A stretch of 64,000 bases of DNA from Saccharicrinis sp963677655 (GTDB lineage Bacteria; Bacteroidota; Bacteroidia; Bacteroidales; Marinilabiliaceae), in the NCBI GenBank assembly GCA_963677655.1, contig OY782088.1; one strand, written 5' to 3'. Shown piece after piece: positions 34,952 through 44,552 of the stretch. Under the pieces are notes generated by a model, which made no database searches, was not told where the DNA came from, and saw only the letters and a list, made by a program, of their open reading frames with translations. How positions within the stretch are numbered: the first letter of the stretch is position 1; each line of letters begins with the position of its first letter. The position numbers and the translations under genes are program-made.

Positions 34952-35830
34952 TTAGTTTTTGGTTGCTAACTTACGTAAGCATTTTTCAAGACTAAATCTC
35001 CAATATGGAATTTCTATCTTATAGGTAGTTTTTATTTTAGTTTTATTAAGTACACTATAGTATGGTCTGGGAGCAGCAGTAGGATATTCTTTCGATTCAA
35101 TAGGTAATACCTTACAATCAATTCCCATAAGTTGATGGATATTTATTGTAAAATCATACCAACTACATACTCCTTCGTTACTGAAATGATAAATTCCAGG
35201 TGTAAATTTAACTGTTTTCTTTACAATTTTTGAAATTATATTTAATATTCCTTCTGCAAGATCAACTGCATATGTAGGAGTACCAACTTGATCTGCAACT
35301 ACTTTTAAAAGGTCTCGTTCTTTTCCAAGCTTAATCATGGTTTTTACAAAATTATTACCAAACTCAGAATATAACCATGAAGTTCTGAAAACCATTGATT
35401 CTGGTTGCTCTTCAATAAGTACCTTTTCTCCTAATAATTTGGTTTGTCCATAATATGAAGTTGGTACTGCATAATCAGTTTCTATATAAGGTTTAAATGA
35501 ATTACCATCAAAAACATAATCTGTTGAAATATGGATTACAGGTATATTATAATCTTTTGCAGCTATAGCTATATTTTTAACTGCCTCTGTATTAAGGAGC
35601 ATACTTGCTACTTGATCAGTTTCAGCTTTATCTACAGCAGTATATGCGGCACAATTTATAATGAATTCATATGTATTTTGGGAGAGATGATTTTTTATAT
35701 TCTCAATGTTACAAATATCTAATTCTTTAACGTCTGTAAAATTGATATCAAATTCTTTATATTTTTCACATACTGATTCAAAACTTAGGCCGAGTTGACC
35801 CTTCCCGCCTGTAATTAATATTTTAGTCAT
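34952..35830 (-). CDS. rfbD: dTDP-4-dehydrorhamnose reductase
   Basis: Last step of dTDP-L-rhamnose synthesis, reducing the 4-keto group. It is a 292-residue short-chain dehydrogenase of the RmlD subfamily: KILITGGKGQLGLSFES (Rossmann Gly motif), NCAAYTAVDKAETD, ISTDYVFDG, the YxxxK pair in SYYGQTKLLGEKVL, and GVCSWYDFT. RfbA is 120 bp upstream, but rfbB (4,6-dehydratase) and rfbC (epimerase) are not in this window and must lie elsewhere if the pathway is complete. Confidence 0.93.
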   Translation of the reverse strand: MTKILITGGKGQLGLSFESVCEKYKEFDINFTDVKELDICNIENIKNHLSQNTYEFIINCAAYTAVDKAETDQVASMLLNTEAVKNIAIAAKDYNIPVIHISTDYVFDGNSFKPYIETDYAVPTSYYGQTKLLGEKVLIEEQPESMVFRTSWLYSEFGNNFVKTMIKLGKERDLLKVVADQVGTPTYAVDLAEGILNIISKIVKKTVKFTPGIYHFSNEGVCSWYDFTINIHQLMGIDCKVLPIESKEYPTAAPRPYYSVLNKTKIKTTYKIEIPYWRFSLEKCLRKLATKN

Positions 35831-35953
35831 TTATATATTATAAATATTTATAGCACAAGAGGCTAATTAATAAATAAGGTTTATAGAAAAGTTAATACAA
35901 AATTTAGTATAACTAAGCTTTTTATTTAAATTATAAATATATGGATATAAATA

Positions 35954-36826
35954 TTACTTCGCAATTCTTTTAAGGTATGCTCCGTATTCATTTTTAGCCA
36001 ATGGTTCTGCCAATTTTAATAATTGCTCTTTGTTAATATAACCTTTATTGAATGCAATTTCTTCAAGGCAGGCTACCATTAAACCTTGTCTGTGCTCAAT
36101 TGTTGCAATAAAATTTGATGCTTCTAACATGCTATCATGAGTTCCTGTATCAAGCCATGCCATGCCTCGTCCCATTAAATTTACTTTTAAATTTCCCTCT
36201 TCAAGAAATAGCTTGTTTAAATCGGTTATTTCAAGTTCTCCACGTGGCGAAGGTTTTAAGCTTTTTGCTTTCTCAACTACAGAGTTATTATAAAAATATA
36301 AACCTGTAACAGCGTAATTTGATTTAGGATTCGAAGGTTTTTCTTCAAGACTGATAACATTATTGTCTTTATCAAACTCAGCAACTCCATATCTCTCAGG
36401 GTCGGTTACATAATAACCAAAAACTGTTGCTCCTGTGTTATCAACTACAGTTTTTGAAAGAACTTTAGAAAAATCATAACCAAAAAATATGTTATCACCC
36501 AGGATTAGACAAACATTATCATCACCAATAAATTCTTCCCCTATAATAAAAGCTTGAGCTAAACCATCAGGACTAGGTTGTTCAGCATAGGATATGTCCA
36601 GGCCTAATTGATTTCCATTACCAAATAAGTTTTTATATAATGGTAAATCGTGAGGTGTTGATATAATCAGTATTTCTTTAATTCCAGCAAGCATTAAAAC
36701 TGATAAGGGGTAATAAATCATTGGTTTGTTATATACAGGAATGATTTGTTTTGAAATGCTTTGAGTTATAGGATAAAGTCTTGTTCCAGAACCTCCTGCT
36801 AGAATTATTCCTTTGTAGTTAGCCAT
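35954..36826 (-). CDS. rfbA: Glucose-1-phosphate thymidylyltransferase
   Basis: Makes dTDP-glucose from glucose-1-phosphate and dTTP, the entry to dTDP-rhamnose. A 290-residue nucleotidyltransferase with KGIILAGGSGTRLYPIT and SKQIIPVYNKPMIYYPLSVL, followed by LGDNIFFGYDFS, GVAEFDKDNNVISLEEKP and MGRGMAWLDTGTHDSM. The length and order are those of the short, catalytic RmlA. Same strand and spacing as its neighbours, between the UDP-glucuronate decarboxylase and rfbD. Confidence 0.95.
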   Translation of the reverse strand: MANYKGIILAGGSGTRLYPITQSISKQIIPVYNKPMIYYPLSVLMLAGIKEILIISTPHDLPLYKNLFGNGNQLGLDISYAEQPSPDGLAQAFIIGEEFIGDDNVCLILGDNIFFGYDFSKVLSKTVVDNTGATVFGYYVTDPERYGVAEFDKDNNVISLEEKPSNPKSNYAVTGLYFYNNSVVEKAKSLKPSPRGELEITDLNKLFLEEGNLKVNLMGRGMAWLDTGTHDSMLEASNFIATIEHRQGLMVACLEEIAFNKGYINKEQLLKLAEPLAKNEYGAYLKRIAK

Positions 36827-36849
36827 AATATTTAATATTTAATCTGTTA

Positions 36850-37794
36850 TTATGATTCTCTTAGTAATTTGTCAAAATATTCAATTGTTTTACTCAAACC
36901 TTCCTTAAGTTGAACTTTGGGTTCCCAATTATTTAGTTCTTTTTTAGCCAATGTAATATCTGGTTGACGTTGAGTTGGATCATCTGCAGGAAGAGGTAAA
37001 TAAGTTAGTTTCGATTTTGAATTTGTTAATTCAATTACTTGTTCCGCCAACTCAAGCATTGTAAATTCATTAGGATTTCCAATATTTACAGGTCCAAGGA
37101 ATTCTTTACGAGAGTTCATCATCCTTATCATACCTTCAACTAAATCATCTACGTATTGAAAACTTCTGGTTTGTTGTCCGTTTCCAAATATTGTAATCTC
37201 TTCTCCTTTTAAGGCCTGCACAATGAAATTAGAAACTACTCGTCCATCATTTGGATGCATTCTGGGACCATAAGTATTGAAAATTCGGATAACTTTTATA
37301 TCAACATTGTTTTGTTGATGGTAATTAAAAAATAAACTTTCCGCACATCTTTTTCCTTCGTCATAACAAGATCTAATACCTATAGGATTTACATTTCCCC
37401 AATAACTTTCATTCTGAGGGTGGATATCCGGATCTCCATATACTTCAGAAGTAGATGCTTGAAGTATCTTAGCTTTAATACGTTTGGCTAATCCTAACAT
37501 ATTAATAGCACCCATTACCGATGTTTTTATAGTTTTTATTGAATTGTACTGATAATGAATTGGAGAAGCAGGGCAAGCGAGATTATAAATTTCATCAACT
37601 TCAATGAAATAAGGATGAGTTACGTCATGTCTGATTAATTCAAAATAAGGATTGTCAAGAAGGTGAATTACATTTGATTTGCTTCCTGTAAAGTAATTAT
37701 CCAGACAAATTACTTCATTCCCTTCGTTTAATAATCTTTCACATAAATGAGAACCAATAAAGCCAGCTCCTCCTGTTACTAAAATTCTTTTCAT
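36850..37794 (-). CDS. UDP-glucuronate decarboxylase (UDP-xylose synthase type)
   Basis: A 314-residue NAD-dependent extended short-chain dehydrogenase. KRILVTGGAGFIGSHLCERL is the cofactor site. YNLACPASPIHYQYNSIKTI, STSEVYGDP, the catalytic Tyr-Lys in IRSCYDEGKRCAESL, and IFNTYGPRMHPNDGRVVSNF match the UXS family closely. It converts UDP-glucuronate to UDP-xylose. The supplier of its substrate, UDP-glucose 6-dehydrogenase, is the next gene upstream on the same strand, making the pair a UDP-xylose unit. A dTDP-glucose 4,6-dehydratase would lack the SPIHYQ pattern, so I prefer UXS. Confidence 0.9.
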   Translation of the reverse strand: MKRILVTGGAGFIGSHLCERLLNEGNEVICLDNYFTGSKSNVIHLLDNPYFELIRHDVTHPYFIEVDEIYNLACPASPIHYQYNSIKTIKTSVMGAINMLGLAKRIKAKILQASTSEVYGDPDIHPQNESYWGNVNPIGIRSCYDEGKRCAESLFFNYHQQNNVDIKVIRIFNTYGPRMHPNDGRVVSNFIVQALKGEEITIFGNGQQTRSFQYVDDLVEGMIRMMNSRKEFLGPVNIGNPNEFTMLELAEQVIELTNSKSKLTYLPLPADDPTQRQPDITLAKKELNNWEPKVQLKEGLSKTIEYFDKLLRES

Positions 37795-37893
37795 GGATTG
37801 TAATTATCCTATATTTTGTATTTGACGAAGAATTAATTCTAAAATATAGAATTAAGTAATGTTTTTTGAAATTAAATTTAAGATATGTTATTA

Positions 37894-37939
37894 AACTAAC
37901 AAAGTCAATTGTATAATTATACAATTGACTTTGTTAGTT
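37894..37939. repeat. Perfect 46-base palindrome after the UDP-glucose dehydrogenase gene
   Basis: The left half AACTAACAAAGTCAATTG plus TATAA is exactly mirrored by the right half, giving a 23-bp stem with no unpaired centre. It starts three bases past the stop codon of the minus-strand gene. It may act as terminator, although the following minus-strand sequence (TTTAATAAC) has only a short T run, and it could form a cruciform. Confidence 0.8.
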
Positions 37940-37942
37940 AAT

Positions 37943-39271
37943 TTAAGGTTTTAATGGTTTTCTACCAATGCTATAATATGTAAAACCATTTTCTACAATT
38001 TCTTCTGGATCATATATGTTACGACCATCAAAGATGAGTTTGTTTTTAAGAAGTTTTTCAAGCACTTTAAAATTAGGCATTCTAAATTCTGGCCATTCTG
38101 TTATTACAACTAAAGCCTCTGAATCAATTAGAACTTCATAAGGATCAGTGCCATATTCAATTTTGTCACCTAGAATTCTCCTTGCTTCTTCAATGGCAAC
38201 TGGATCATAAGCTTTAACTTTAGCTCCCATTTTTAGAAGTTCTTCAATTAAAACCAGTGCAGGAGCTTCGCGCATGTCATCAGTTTTAGGTTTAAATGAT
38301 AATCCCCACAAAGCAAAAGATTTATTCTCCAAATTACTTCCAAACTCTTCTTTTATTTTTTTTACAAGAACAAGTTTTTGGTCATTGTTTACATCCTCAA
38401 CAGATTGTAAAAGTCTTAATTTATAAGCATTGTCATCAGCTGTTTTAATAATAGCTTTTACGTCTTTAGGAAAGCATGATCCTCCATAACCCGCACCTGC
38501 GTATATAAATTTATTGCCAATTCTGGCATCCGAACCAATCCCTTTTCTAACAGAAGTAATATCTGCACCAACAATTTCACATAGATTTGCCATATCATTC
38601 ATGAAGCTGATTTTTGTTGCAAGCATTGAATTTGCAGCATATTTTGTCATTTCTGATGATGGTATATCCATAAATATAATAGGGTGTCCGTTTAGAAGGA
38701 AAGGTTTGTAAAGTCTTTGCATTGTCTTTTCAGCTCTTTCGGACTCTGTTCCTACAACTATACGATCAGGTCTTAAAAAGTCTTGAATCGCATTACCTTC
38801 TTTTAAAAATTCAGGATTAGAAGCTACATCAAACTCAACTTGAACCCCTCTTTTTTCTAATTCGTCATTAATTGCCGCCTTAACTTTTTGTGCTGTTCCA
38901 ATTGGTACAGTACTTTTTGTAACAACTACAATATAATGATTTATATTTTTACCTATTTGTCGTGCTACTTCAAGGACATATTTTAGATCTGCACTTCCAT
39001 CTTCATCAGGTGGTGTTCCAACTGCGATGAAAATTACATCAGTATTCTCAAGAGAGTCTTTAATACTTGTTGTAAATGATAATCGGCCTTTTTCAATATT
39101 ATCATGGACCATTGTTTCAAGACCAGGTTCATATATAGGAATTATGCCATTTTTAAGGTTTTCAATTTTTGTTTCGTCGATGTCCACACAAGTAACATTT
39201 ACACCAACATCAGCAAAACATGTTCCTGATACAAGTCCTACATATCCAGTTCCAACAATAGATATTTTCAT
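37943..39271 (-). CDS. UDP-glucose 6-dehydrogenase
   Basis: Oxidises UDP-glucose to UDP-glucuronate with two NAD. 442 residues: MKISIVGTGYVGLVSGTCFA (Rossmann), VFIAVGTPPDEDGSADLKYV, TKSTVPIGTA, SNPEFLKEGNAI, and the catalytic-Cys loop YGGSCFPKDVKAI. The C-terminal UDP-binding domain has LWGLSFKPKTDDMREAPAL and FDGRNIYDPE. It supplies the decarboxylase gene downstream and is the first gene of the minus-strand sugar-nucleotide series. The large palindrome lies between it and the next gene, so read-through may be limited. Confidence 0.95.
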   Translation of the reverse strand: MKISIVGTGYVGLVSGTCFADVGVNVTCVDIDETKIENLKNGIIPIYEPGLETMVHDNIEKGRLSFTTSIKDSLENTDVIFIAVGTPPDEDGSADLKYVLEVARQIGKNINHYIVVVTKSTVPIGTAQKVKAAINDELEKRGVQVEFDVASNPEFLKEGNAIQDFLRPDRIVVGTESERAEKTMQRLYKPFLLNGHPIIFMDIPSSEMTKYAANSMLATKISFMNDMANLCEIVGADITSVRKGIGSDARIGNKFIYAGAGYGGSCFPKDVKAIIKTADDNAYKLRLLQSVEDVNNDQKLVLVKKIKEEFGSNLENKSFALWGLSFKPKTDDMREAPALVLIEELLKMGAKVKAYDPVAIEEARRILGDKIEYGTDPYEVLIDSEALVVITEWPEFRMPNFKVLEKLLKNKLIFDGRNIYDPEEIVENGFTYYSIGRKPLKP

Positions 39272-39692
39272 TTGATTACAGTTTTTATTTATTATATGGG
39301 TTGCGATAATTTAATTGAAGTCAAAAGTAAATATTTTTCTGAACTTAAAAATAAATCATAGCTAATATTAAGATTTCATCTTTGTTTTTGAACTGCATAT
39401 TTAAATTATATAAATTTTATGTTTGTTATAGTAACTAGTTTATTATGTTTTTATAAATAATAATATTTCAACCCATTAATTGAAAATAATTGAGAAAATA
39501 CCATTGTTTTTCATTTCAGAGGTAAGTTATGAATGAAAGATAAGTATAAATAGGATTTGTATTTATTGTGATATTTTACGAAATTGAATAAAATAATTGG
39601 TTGGCAATGAGTGTTTCTGGTGAAAAGTTTGTACTTTTGCACCTGTTTTTATAAAATATAATGTCTAACAACTAGTAATTAATTGATTTACA
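39272..39692. other. Gap between ugd-type gene and rpsA
   Basis: 421 AT-rich bases between divergent genes with no open frame of interest. It carries the rpsA -7 element at 39632 near its right end. No RNA motif was recognised. Confidence 0.5.
39632..39639 (+). promoter_or_regulatory. Likely -7 element of rpsA
   Basis: TACTTTTG matches TAnnTTTG and is followed by C, as often seen. It lies 54 bases before the rpsA start. No good TTTG stands at the expected -33 distance. Confidence 0.5.
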
Positions 39693-41543
39693 ATGAGTGA
39701 AGTAAATGAAAATGCTCAGGAATTGAACGAAAAACCTGAAGCAAAAAATGAAGCAGTGAACGTTACTGCAACAACTTCTGATGCAAACTTTGATTGGGAT
39801 GAGTTTGAGCAGGGAGAAGTATTTGGAAAAACAGGATCAAAAGCAGATCTTGAACAAATGTATGACAAAACACTTTCTACTATCTCTGAGAAGGAAGTAA
39901 TCGAAGGTGAAGTTATCGCATTAAACAAAAGAGAAGTTGTAATTAACATTGGCTTTAAATCAGATGGTATTATTTCTAGAAATGAATTTAGATATAATCC
40001 GGAACTTGCTGTAGGTGATAAAGTTGAAGTTTATGTGGAAAGTCAAGAAGATAAAAAAGGTCAATTAGTACTTTCTCACAAAAAAGCACGTGCATTACGT
40101 TCTTGGGATAGAGTTAATGCTGCATTAGAAAATGATGAAGTTATCAAGGGATACATCAAGTGTCGTACTAAAGGTGGTATGATCGTTGATGTTTTCGGAA
40201 TTGAAGCTTTCTTACCAGGTTCACAAATCGATGTGAAGCCTATCCGTGACTACGATATGTATGTAGGTAAAACAATGGAGTTTAAGGTTGTTAAAATCAA
40301 TCCTGAATTTAAAAACGTTGTTGTATCTCATAAAGCTCTTATTGAAGCAGAACTTGAGCAACAGAAAAAAGATATTATTTCTAAGCTTGAAAAAGGACAA
40401 GTTCTTGAGGGAACTGTTAAAAATATTACTTCTTACGGTGTATTTATCGACCTTGGAGGAGTGGACGGACTTATCCACATCACAGACTTATCTTGGGGTC
40501 GCGTAACTCACCCAGAAGAAATCGTTCAATTAGATCAAAAATTAAATGTTGTAATTCTTGATTTTGATGATGAGAAAAAACGTATTGCTTTAGGTTTAAA
40601 ACAATTAACTTCTCATCCATGGGATTCTCTAGATGCAGAGCTTAAAGTTGGTGATACAGTAAAAGGTAAAGTTGTTGTAATGGCTGACTATGGTGCATTT
40701 GTAGAGATTGCTCCAGGGGTAGAAGGTTTAATTCACGTTTCTGAAATGTCATGGTCGCAACACTTAAGAAGTGCTCAAGATTTCTTAAAAGTTGGTGATG
40801 ATGTAGAAGCTACTATTCTTACATTAGATCGTGACGAGCGTAAAATGTCTTTAGGTATTAAGCAATTAAAAGCTGATCCATGGGAAAATATCGAAGAGAG
40901 TTATGCTGTAGGTTCTAAGCACAAAGCTAAAGTACGTAACTTTACAAACTTTGGTGTATTTGTAGAAATAGAAGAAGGTATTGATGGATTAATCCACATT
41001 TCTGATCTTTCTTGGACTAAAAAAATTAAGCACCCAGCAGAATTTACTTCAATTGGTGATGTAATTGATGTTGTTGTTTTAGAAATCGACAAAGAAAACA
41101 GAAGATTAAGCTTAGGTCACAAGCAATTAGAAGAAAATCCATGGGATGTATTTGAAACAATGTTTACAGTTGATTCAGTGCACGAAGGAACAATTATGGA
41201 ATTATTCGACAAGGGAGCTGTAATTGCACTTCCATATGGTGTTGAAGGATTCGCTACTCCACGTCATTTAGTTAAAGAGGATGGAACTCAAGCTAAAGTT
41301 GATGAAAAACTTGATTTTAAAGTAATCGAATTTAATAAAGCGTCAAAACGTATAATTCTTTCACATTCAAGAGTTTTTGAAGATGAGAAAAAAGTTGCAG
41401 ATGATTCAGAAAAAGCTGCACAAGCAAAAACTACGAAAAAAGGCGTGAAGAAGTTGAAAGATAACTTAGAAAAGACTACATTAGGTGATATTTCTAGCTT
41501 GCAAGCTCTAAAAGATAAAATGGAGAAAGACGAGAAGAAGTAA
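39693..41543 (+). CDS. rpsA: 30S ribosomal protein S1
   Basis: A 616-residue mRNA-binding ribosomal protein with six S1 (OB-fold) repeats. Their cores are GEVIALNKREVVINIGFKSD, GYIKCRTKGGMIVDVFGIEA, GTVKNITSYGVFIDLGGVDG, GKVVVMADYGAFVEIAPGVE, AKVRNFTNFGVFVEIEEGID and GTIMELFDKGAVIALPYGVE. The longest conserved ends read GLIHITDLSW and variants. The acidic N-terminal extension and Lys-rich C-terminal tail are typical of Bacteroidota S1. In this phylum S1 works with weak Shine-Dalgarno sites, which fits their rarity here. Transcribed alone; the next gene begins 44 bp on. Confidence 0.96.
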   Translation: MSEVNENAQELNEKPEAKNEAVNVTATTSDANFDWDEFEQGEVFGKTGSKADLEQMYDKTLSTISEKEVIEGEVIALNKREVVINIGFKSDGIISRNEFRYNPELAVGDKVEVYVESQEDKKGQLVLSHKKARALRSWDRVNAALENDEVIKGYIKCRTKGGMIVDVFGIEAFLPGSQIDVKPIRDYDMYVGKTMEFKVVKINPEFKNVVVSHKALIEAELEQQKKDIISKLEKGQVLEGTVKNITSYGVFIDLGGVDGLIHITDLSWGRVTHPEEIVQLDQKLNVVILDFDDEKKRIALGLKQLTSHPWDSLDAELKVGDTVKGKVVVMADYGAFVEIAPGVEGLIHVSEMSWSQHLRSAQDFLKVGDDVEATILTLDRDERKMSLGIKQLKADPWENIEESYAVGSKHKAKVRNFTNFGVFVEIEEGIDGLIHISDLSWTKKIKHPAEFTSIGDVIDVVVLEIDKENRRLSLGHKQLEENPWDVFETMFTVDSVHEGTIMELFDKGAVIALPYGVEGFATPRHLVKEDGTQAKVDEKLDFKVIEFNKASKRIILSHSRVFEDEKKVADDSEKAAQAKTTKKGVKKLKDNLEKTTLGDISSLQALKDKMEKDEKK

Positions 41544-41587
41544 TTATTTTGCCTAAATGAGTAGTATTCAATAAATTCTTTTTACAG

Positions 41588-41941
41588 ATGGACTTTAAAA
41601 TAGATAAATTAGATGATTTCACACTTATTCAGATTTTAAAGGAAAAATTAGACACGCATATTGCGCCTTCACTTAAATCTGAACTTGTACTATTATCAGG
41701 AAACGGAGAGCGTAATATTCTTCTTGATCTTGGAAAGTCAAGTTATTGTGATTCATCTGGATTGAGTGCTATTCTTGTAGCTAATAGGTTGTGTAAAAAT
41801 GCTGATGGAGTATTTGTGTTATCAGGATTACAACCTGCGGTTGAAAGATTAATTTCAGTATCGCAGTTGGATTCAGTGTTAACCATTGCTTCTAATGTTG
41901 ATGAAGGTGTTGAATTAATGAAGAAAGCTATTGAAAAATAA
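41588..41941 (+). CDS. STAS-domain protein (anti-sigma factor antagonist type)
   Basis: A 117-residue single STAS domain. Its phosphorylatable Ser region reads LDLGKSSYCDSSGLSAILVA, the D-S-S-G-L pattern of SpoIIAA/RsbV-type antagonists. The rest follows the beta-alpha alternation of the fold and ends in DEGVELMKKAIEK. In classical partner-switching such proteins are controlled by a kinase and PP2C phosphatase. Neither is next to it, but a SiaB-like kinase and SiaC-like phosphoprotein lie 5.6 kb away. It overlaps the RNase Z start by one base (TAATG), so the two are translationally coupled. Confidence 0.88.
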   Translation: MDFKIDKLDDFTLIQILKEKLDTHIAPSLKSELVLLSGNGERNILLDLGKSSYCDSSGLSAILVANRLCKNADGVFVLSGLQPAVERLISVSQLDSVLTIASNVDEGVELMKKAIEK

Positions 41942-42861
41942 TGTCGAAAACATTTTCAATTACCATCTTAGGAAGTAACTCAGCATTACCAACTTCTGAA
42001 AGATATCCAACCGCTCAGGTGCTCAATGTATCTGAGCGGTTTTTTTTAATAGATTGTGGGGAAGGAACGCAAATGCAGTTGCGAAAAAATAAGATTAAGT
42101 TCACAAAAATTAATCATATTTTTATATCTCATCTGCATGGAGATCATTGTTTTGGATTAATAGGTTTTATTTCAACACTAGGATTATTAGGTAGAAATAC
42201 GGATTTATATATTCATGCTCATCCCGATTTAGAAAAGATTTTATCACCTCAGCTTCAGTATTTCTGTCGAGATCTTCCTTTTAAAGTTATTTTTGAGACT
42301 TTTGATTCAAAAAGTAAAAGTTTGATCTATGAAGATAAACACATAGAAGTTTACACTATACCTTTAATACATAGAGTACCAACAGTTGGTTTTTTATTTA
42401 AAGAAAAACAAGGGGAGAGAAAAATTAGGAAAGAATTTGTTTTTAGATACCAACCTACCATAAAAGAAATATTAGCAATAAAAAAAGGAGAGCCTTATGT
42501 TACAAAAGAAGGTGAAGTAATTGCTAATGAAAATATAACAATTGAACCAACTCCTCCCTTGTCATATGCATTTTGTACAGACACAAGGCCAAATAAAAAT
42601 ATTTTAGATCAAATAAAAGGTGTTGATTTGCTTTACCATGAGACTACATTTTTAAAAGAAGATAAAAAATTAGCTCATAAAACATTTCATTCTACAACCG
42701 AGCAGGCTGCATTAATTGCTAAGAATGCAGATGTAAAGCAATTAGCCATAGGTCATTATTCTACCAGGTATAAAAACTTAAACCTATTTCTACAAGAAGC
42801 TAAGAGTGAGTTTGAAAATACGATTTTAGCTAAAGAAGGACTTGTTATAACAATAGCATAA
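41941..42861 (+). CDS. rnz: Ribonuclease Z
   Basis: A 306-residue metallo-beta-lactamase-fold endonuclease that trims tRNA precursors at the 3' end. That matters here because the tRNA-Asp genes lack an encoded CCA. GSNSALPTSERYPTAQVL precedes the zinc motif FISHLHGDHCFGLIGF (HxHxDH). Downstream are the conserved SYAFCTDTRP Asp, LLYHETTFL, and HSTTEQAALIAK with AIGHYSTRY, which carry the last His residues and the flexible-arm region. Length is normal. Coupled to the STAS gene by a one-base overlap, an arrangement I believe recurs in this phylum. Confidence 0.94.
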   Translation: MSKTFSITILGSNSALPTSERYPTAQVLNVSERFFLIDCGEGTQMQLRKNKIKFTKINHIFISHLHGDHCFGLIGFISTLGLLGRNTDLYIHAHPDLEKILSPQLQYFCRDLPFKVIFETFDSKSKSLIYEDKHIEVYTIPLIHRVPTVGFLFKEKQGERKIRKEFVFRYQPTIKEILAIKKGEPYVTKEGEVIANENITIEPTPPLSYAFCTDTRPNKNILDQIKGVDLLYHETTFLKEDKKLAHKTFHSTTEQAALIAKNADVKQLAIGHYSTRYKNLNLFLQEAKSEFENTILAKEGLVITIA

Positions 42862-42889
42862 TTATCATACAAATATGGATTTTAATGTC

Positions 42890-42897
42890 TATATTTG
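42890..42897 (+). promoter_or_regulatory. Likely -7 element of guaA
   Basis: TATATTTG, followed by C, matches TAnnTTTG and lies 42 bases before guaA. No TTTG stands at the right distance upstream. Confidence 0.45.
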
Positions 42898-42938
42898 CGC
42901 AAAATTAATAGTTTATAAACCCATTAAGCCTCTGTTTA

Positions 42939-44468
42939 ATGCAAGAAAAAATAGTTATTCTTGATTTTGGGTCACAATATACCCAACTAATTGCCCGCAG
43001 GGTAAGAGAGTTAAACGTGTACTGTGAAATTCATCCTTTTCATTCAGTACCAGAATTAGATAGTAGTGTTAAAGGAGTTATTCTTTCTGGAAGTCCATAT
43101 AGTGTTCGTGATGAAGAGGCTCCAATTCCTAATTTAGAAAATATAAAAGGTAAGTATCCTTTATTAGGAGTTTGTTATGGAGCTCAGTTTTTATCTCAAT
43201 ATTTTGGCGGAGAAGTAAAACCATCAAACACCAGAGAATATGGTAGAGCAAACTTGGGTTTTATTGATCGTTCAAATGAATTAATGACAGGTGTACCAGA
43301 ACATTCTCAAGTATGGATGTCACATGGTGATACAATTGTAAATTTACCTGAAAATTATTCGATTATAGCAAGTACGGGTGATGTTAAAGTAGCCGCATAT
43401 GAGGTGAAAGGTGAAAATACTTGGGGATTGCAATTCCATCCTGAAGTTTATCACTCAACAGATGGTAAAACAATATTATTTAATTTTGTTGTATCAATTT
43501 GTGGATGTAGCCAAGATTGGACACCTGATTCATTTATTGACACTACAGTTGCTGAGTTAAAAGCAAAATTAGGTAATGATAAGGTTGTACTTGGATTATC
43601 AGGAGGTGTTGATTCTACAGTTGCCGGTGTTCTTTTGAATAAAGCTATTGGAGAAAATTTAACCTGTATTTTTGTTGACAATGGATTGTTAAGAAAAAAT
43701 GAATACCAAAATGTATTGGATTCATACAAACATATGGGATTAAATGTTATTGGCGTTGATGCTAAAAAGGAATTTTTAGATGAGTTAGCTGGTGTTTCAG
43801 ATCCTGAAACTAAAAGGAAGATAATTGGTCGAGTATTTATTGAGACGTTTGATAAAGAAGCTCATAAAATACAAGATGTAAAGTGGTTAGCGCAAGGAAC
43901 AATCTATCCTGATGTTATTGAATCTGTGTCAGTAAATGGTCCTTCTGCAACAATTAAATCACACCATAATGTTGGAGGTCTTCCTGAGAAAATGAATCTA
44001 AAGGTTGTTGAACCTTTAAATTTATTATTTAAAGATGAAGTTAGACGTGTTGGTAAGGCTTTAGGTATTTCACCTGCATTATTAGGTCGTCATCCATTCC
44101 CAGGTCCAGGTTTGGCAATCAGAATTTTAGGAGATATTACAGAGGAAAAGATAAATATACTTCAGGAAGTTGATCATATTTTTATCCAGGGATTAAAAGA
44201 TCATGAGTTGTATGATGATGTATGGCAGGCTGGAGCTATGCTTTTACCTGTTCAGTCTGTTGGAGTTATGGGAGATGAGAGAACTTATGAAAGAGTTGTT
44301 GCGTTAAGAGCTGTTTCTTCAACTGATGGTATGACTGCAGATTGGGTACATTTACCATATGAATTCTTAGCTAAAGTATCAAATGATATTATTAATAAGG
44401 TAAAAGGAGTAAACAGAGTTGTTTATGATATTAGTTCAAAACCACCTGCAACAATAGAGTGGGAGTAG
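42939..44468 (+). CDS. guaA: GMP synthase (glutamine-hydrolysing)
   Basis: Converts XMP, glutamine and ATP to GMP. The glutaminase domain at residues 1-~190 carries the nucleophile in LLGVCYGAQFLS and the His/Glu pair in WGLQFHPEVYHS. The ATP-pyrophosphatase domain has the PP-loop LGLSGGVDST. The dimerisation domain has FPGPGLAIRILGDIT and the terminal KPPATIEWE. 509 residues is the standard length. Monocistronic, with a strong terminator. Confidence 0.97.
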   Translation: MQEKIVILDFGSQYTQLIARRVRELNVYCEIHPFHSVPELDSSVKGVILSGSPYSVRDEEAPIPNLENIKGKYPLLGVCYGAQFLSQYFGGEVKPSNTREYGRANLGFIDRSNELMTGVPEHSQVWMSHGDTIVNLPENYSIIASTGDVKVAAYEVKGENTWGLQFHPEVYHSTDGKTILFNFVVSICGCSQDWTPDSFIDTTVAELKAKLGNDKVVLGLSGGVDSTVAGVLLNKAIGENLTCIFVDNGLLRKNEYQNVLDSYKHMGLNVIGVDAKKEFLDELAGVSDPETKRKIIGRVFIETFDKEAHKIQDVKWLAQGTIYPDVIESVSVNGPSATIKSHHNVGGLPEKMNLKVVEPLNLLFKDEVRRVGKALGISPALLGRHPFPGPGLAIRILGDITEEKINILQEVDHIFIQGLKDHELYDDVWQAGAMLLPVQSVGVMGDERTYERVVALRAVSSTDGMTADWVHLPYEFLAKVSNDIINKVKGVNRVVYDISSKPPATIEWE

Positions 44469-44490
44469 AATAGAAAAGATGATATTTGTA

Positions 44491-44520
44491 AAAAGACCAG
44501 AACATTTCTGGTCTTTTTTT
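44491..44520 (+). terminator. Terminator of guaA
   Basis: AAAAGACCAGAA pairs with TTCTGGTCTTTT around CATT, followed by a long T run. Confidence 0.88.
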
Positions 44521-44552
44521 TGTTTTTTACTTTAAAGAGATTCAATAGTTTT

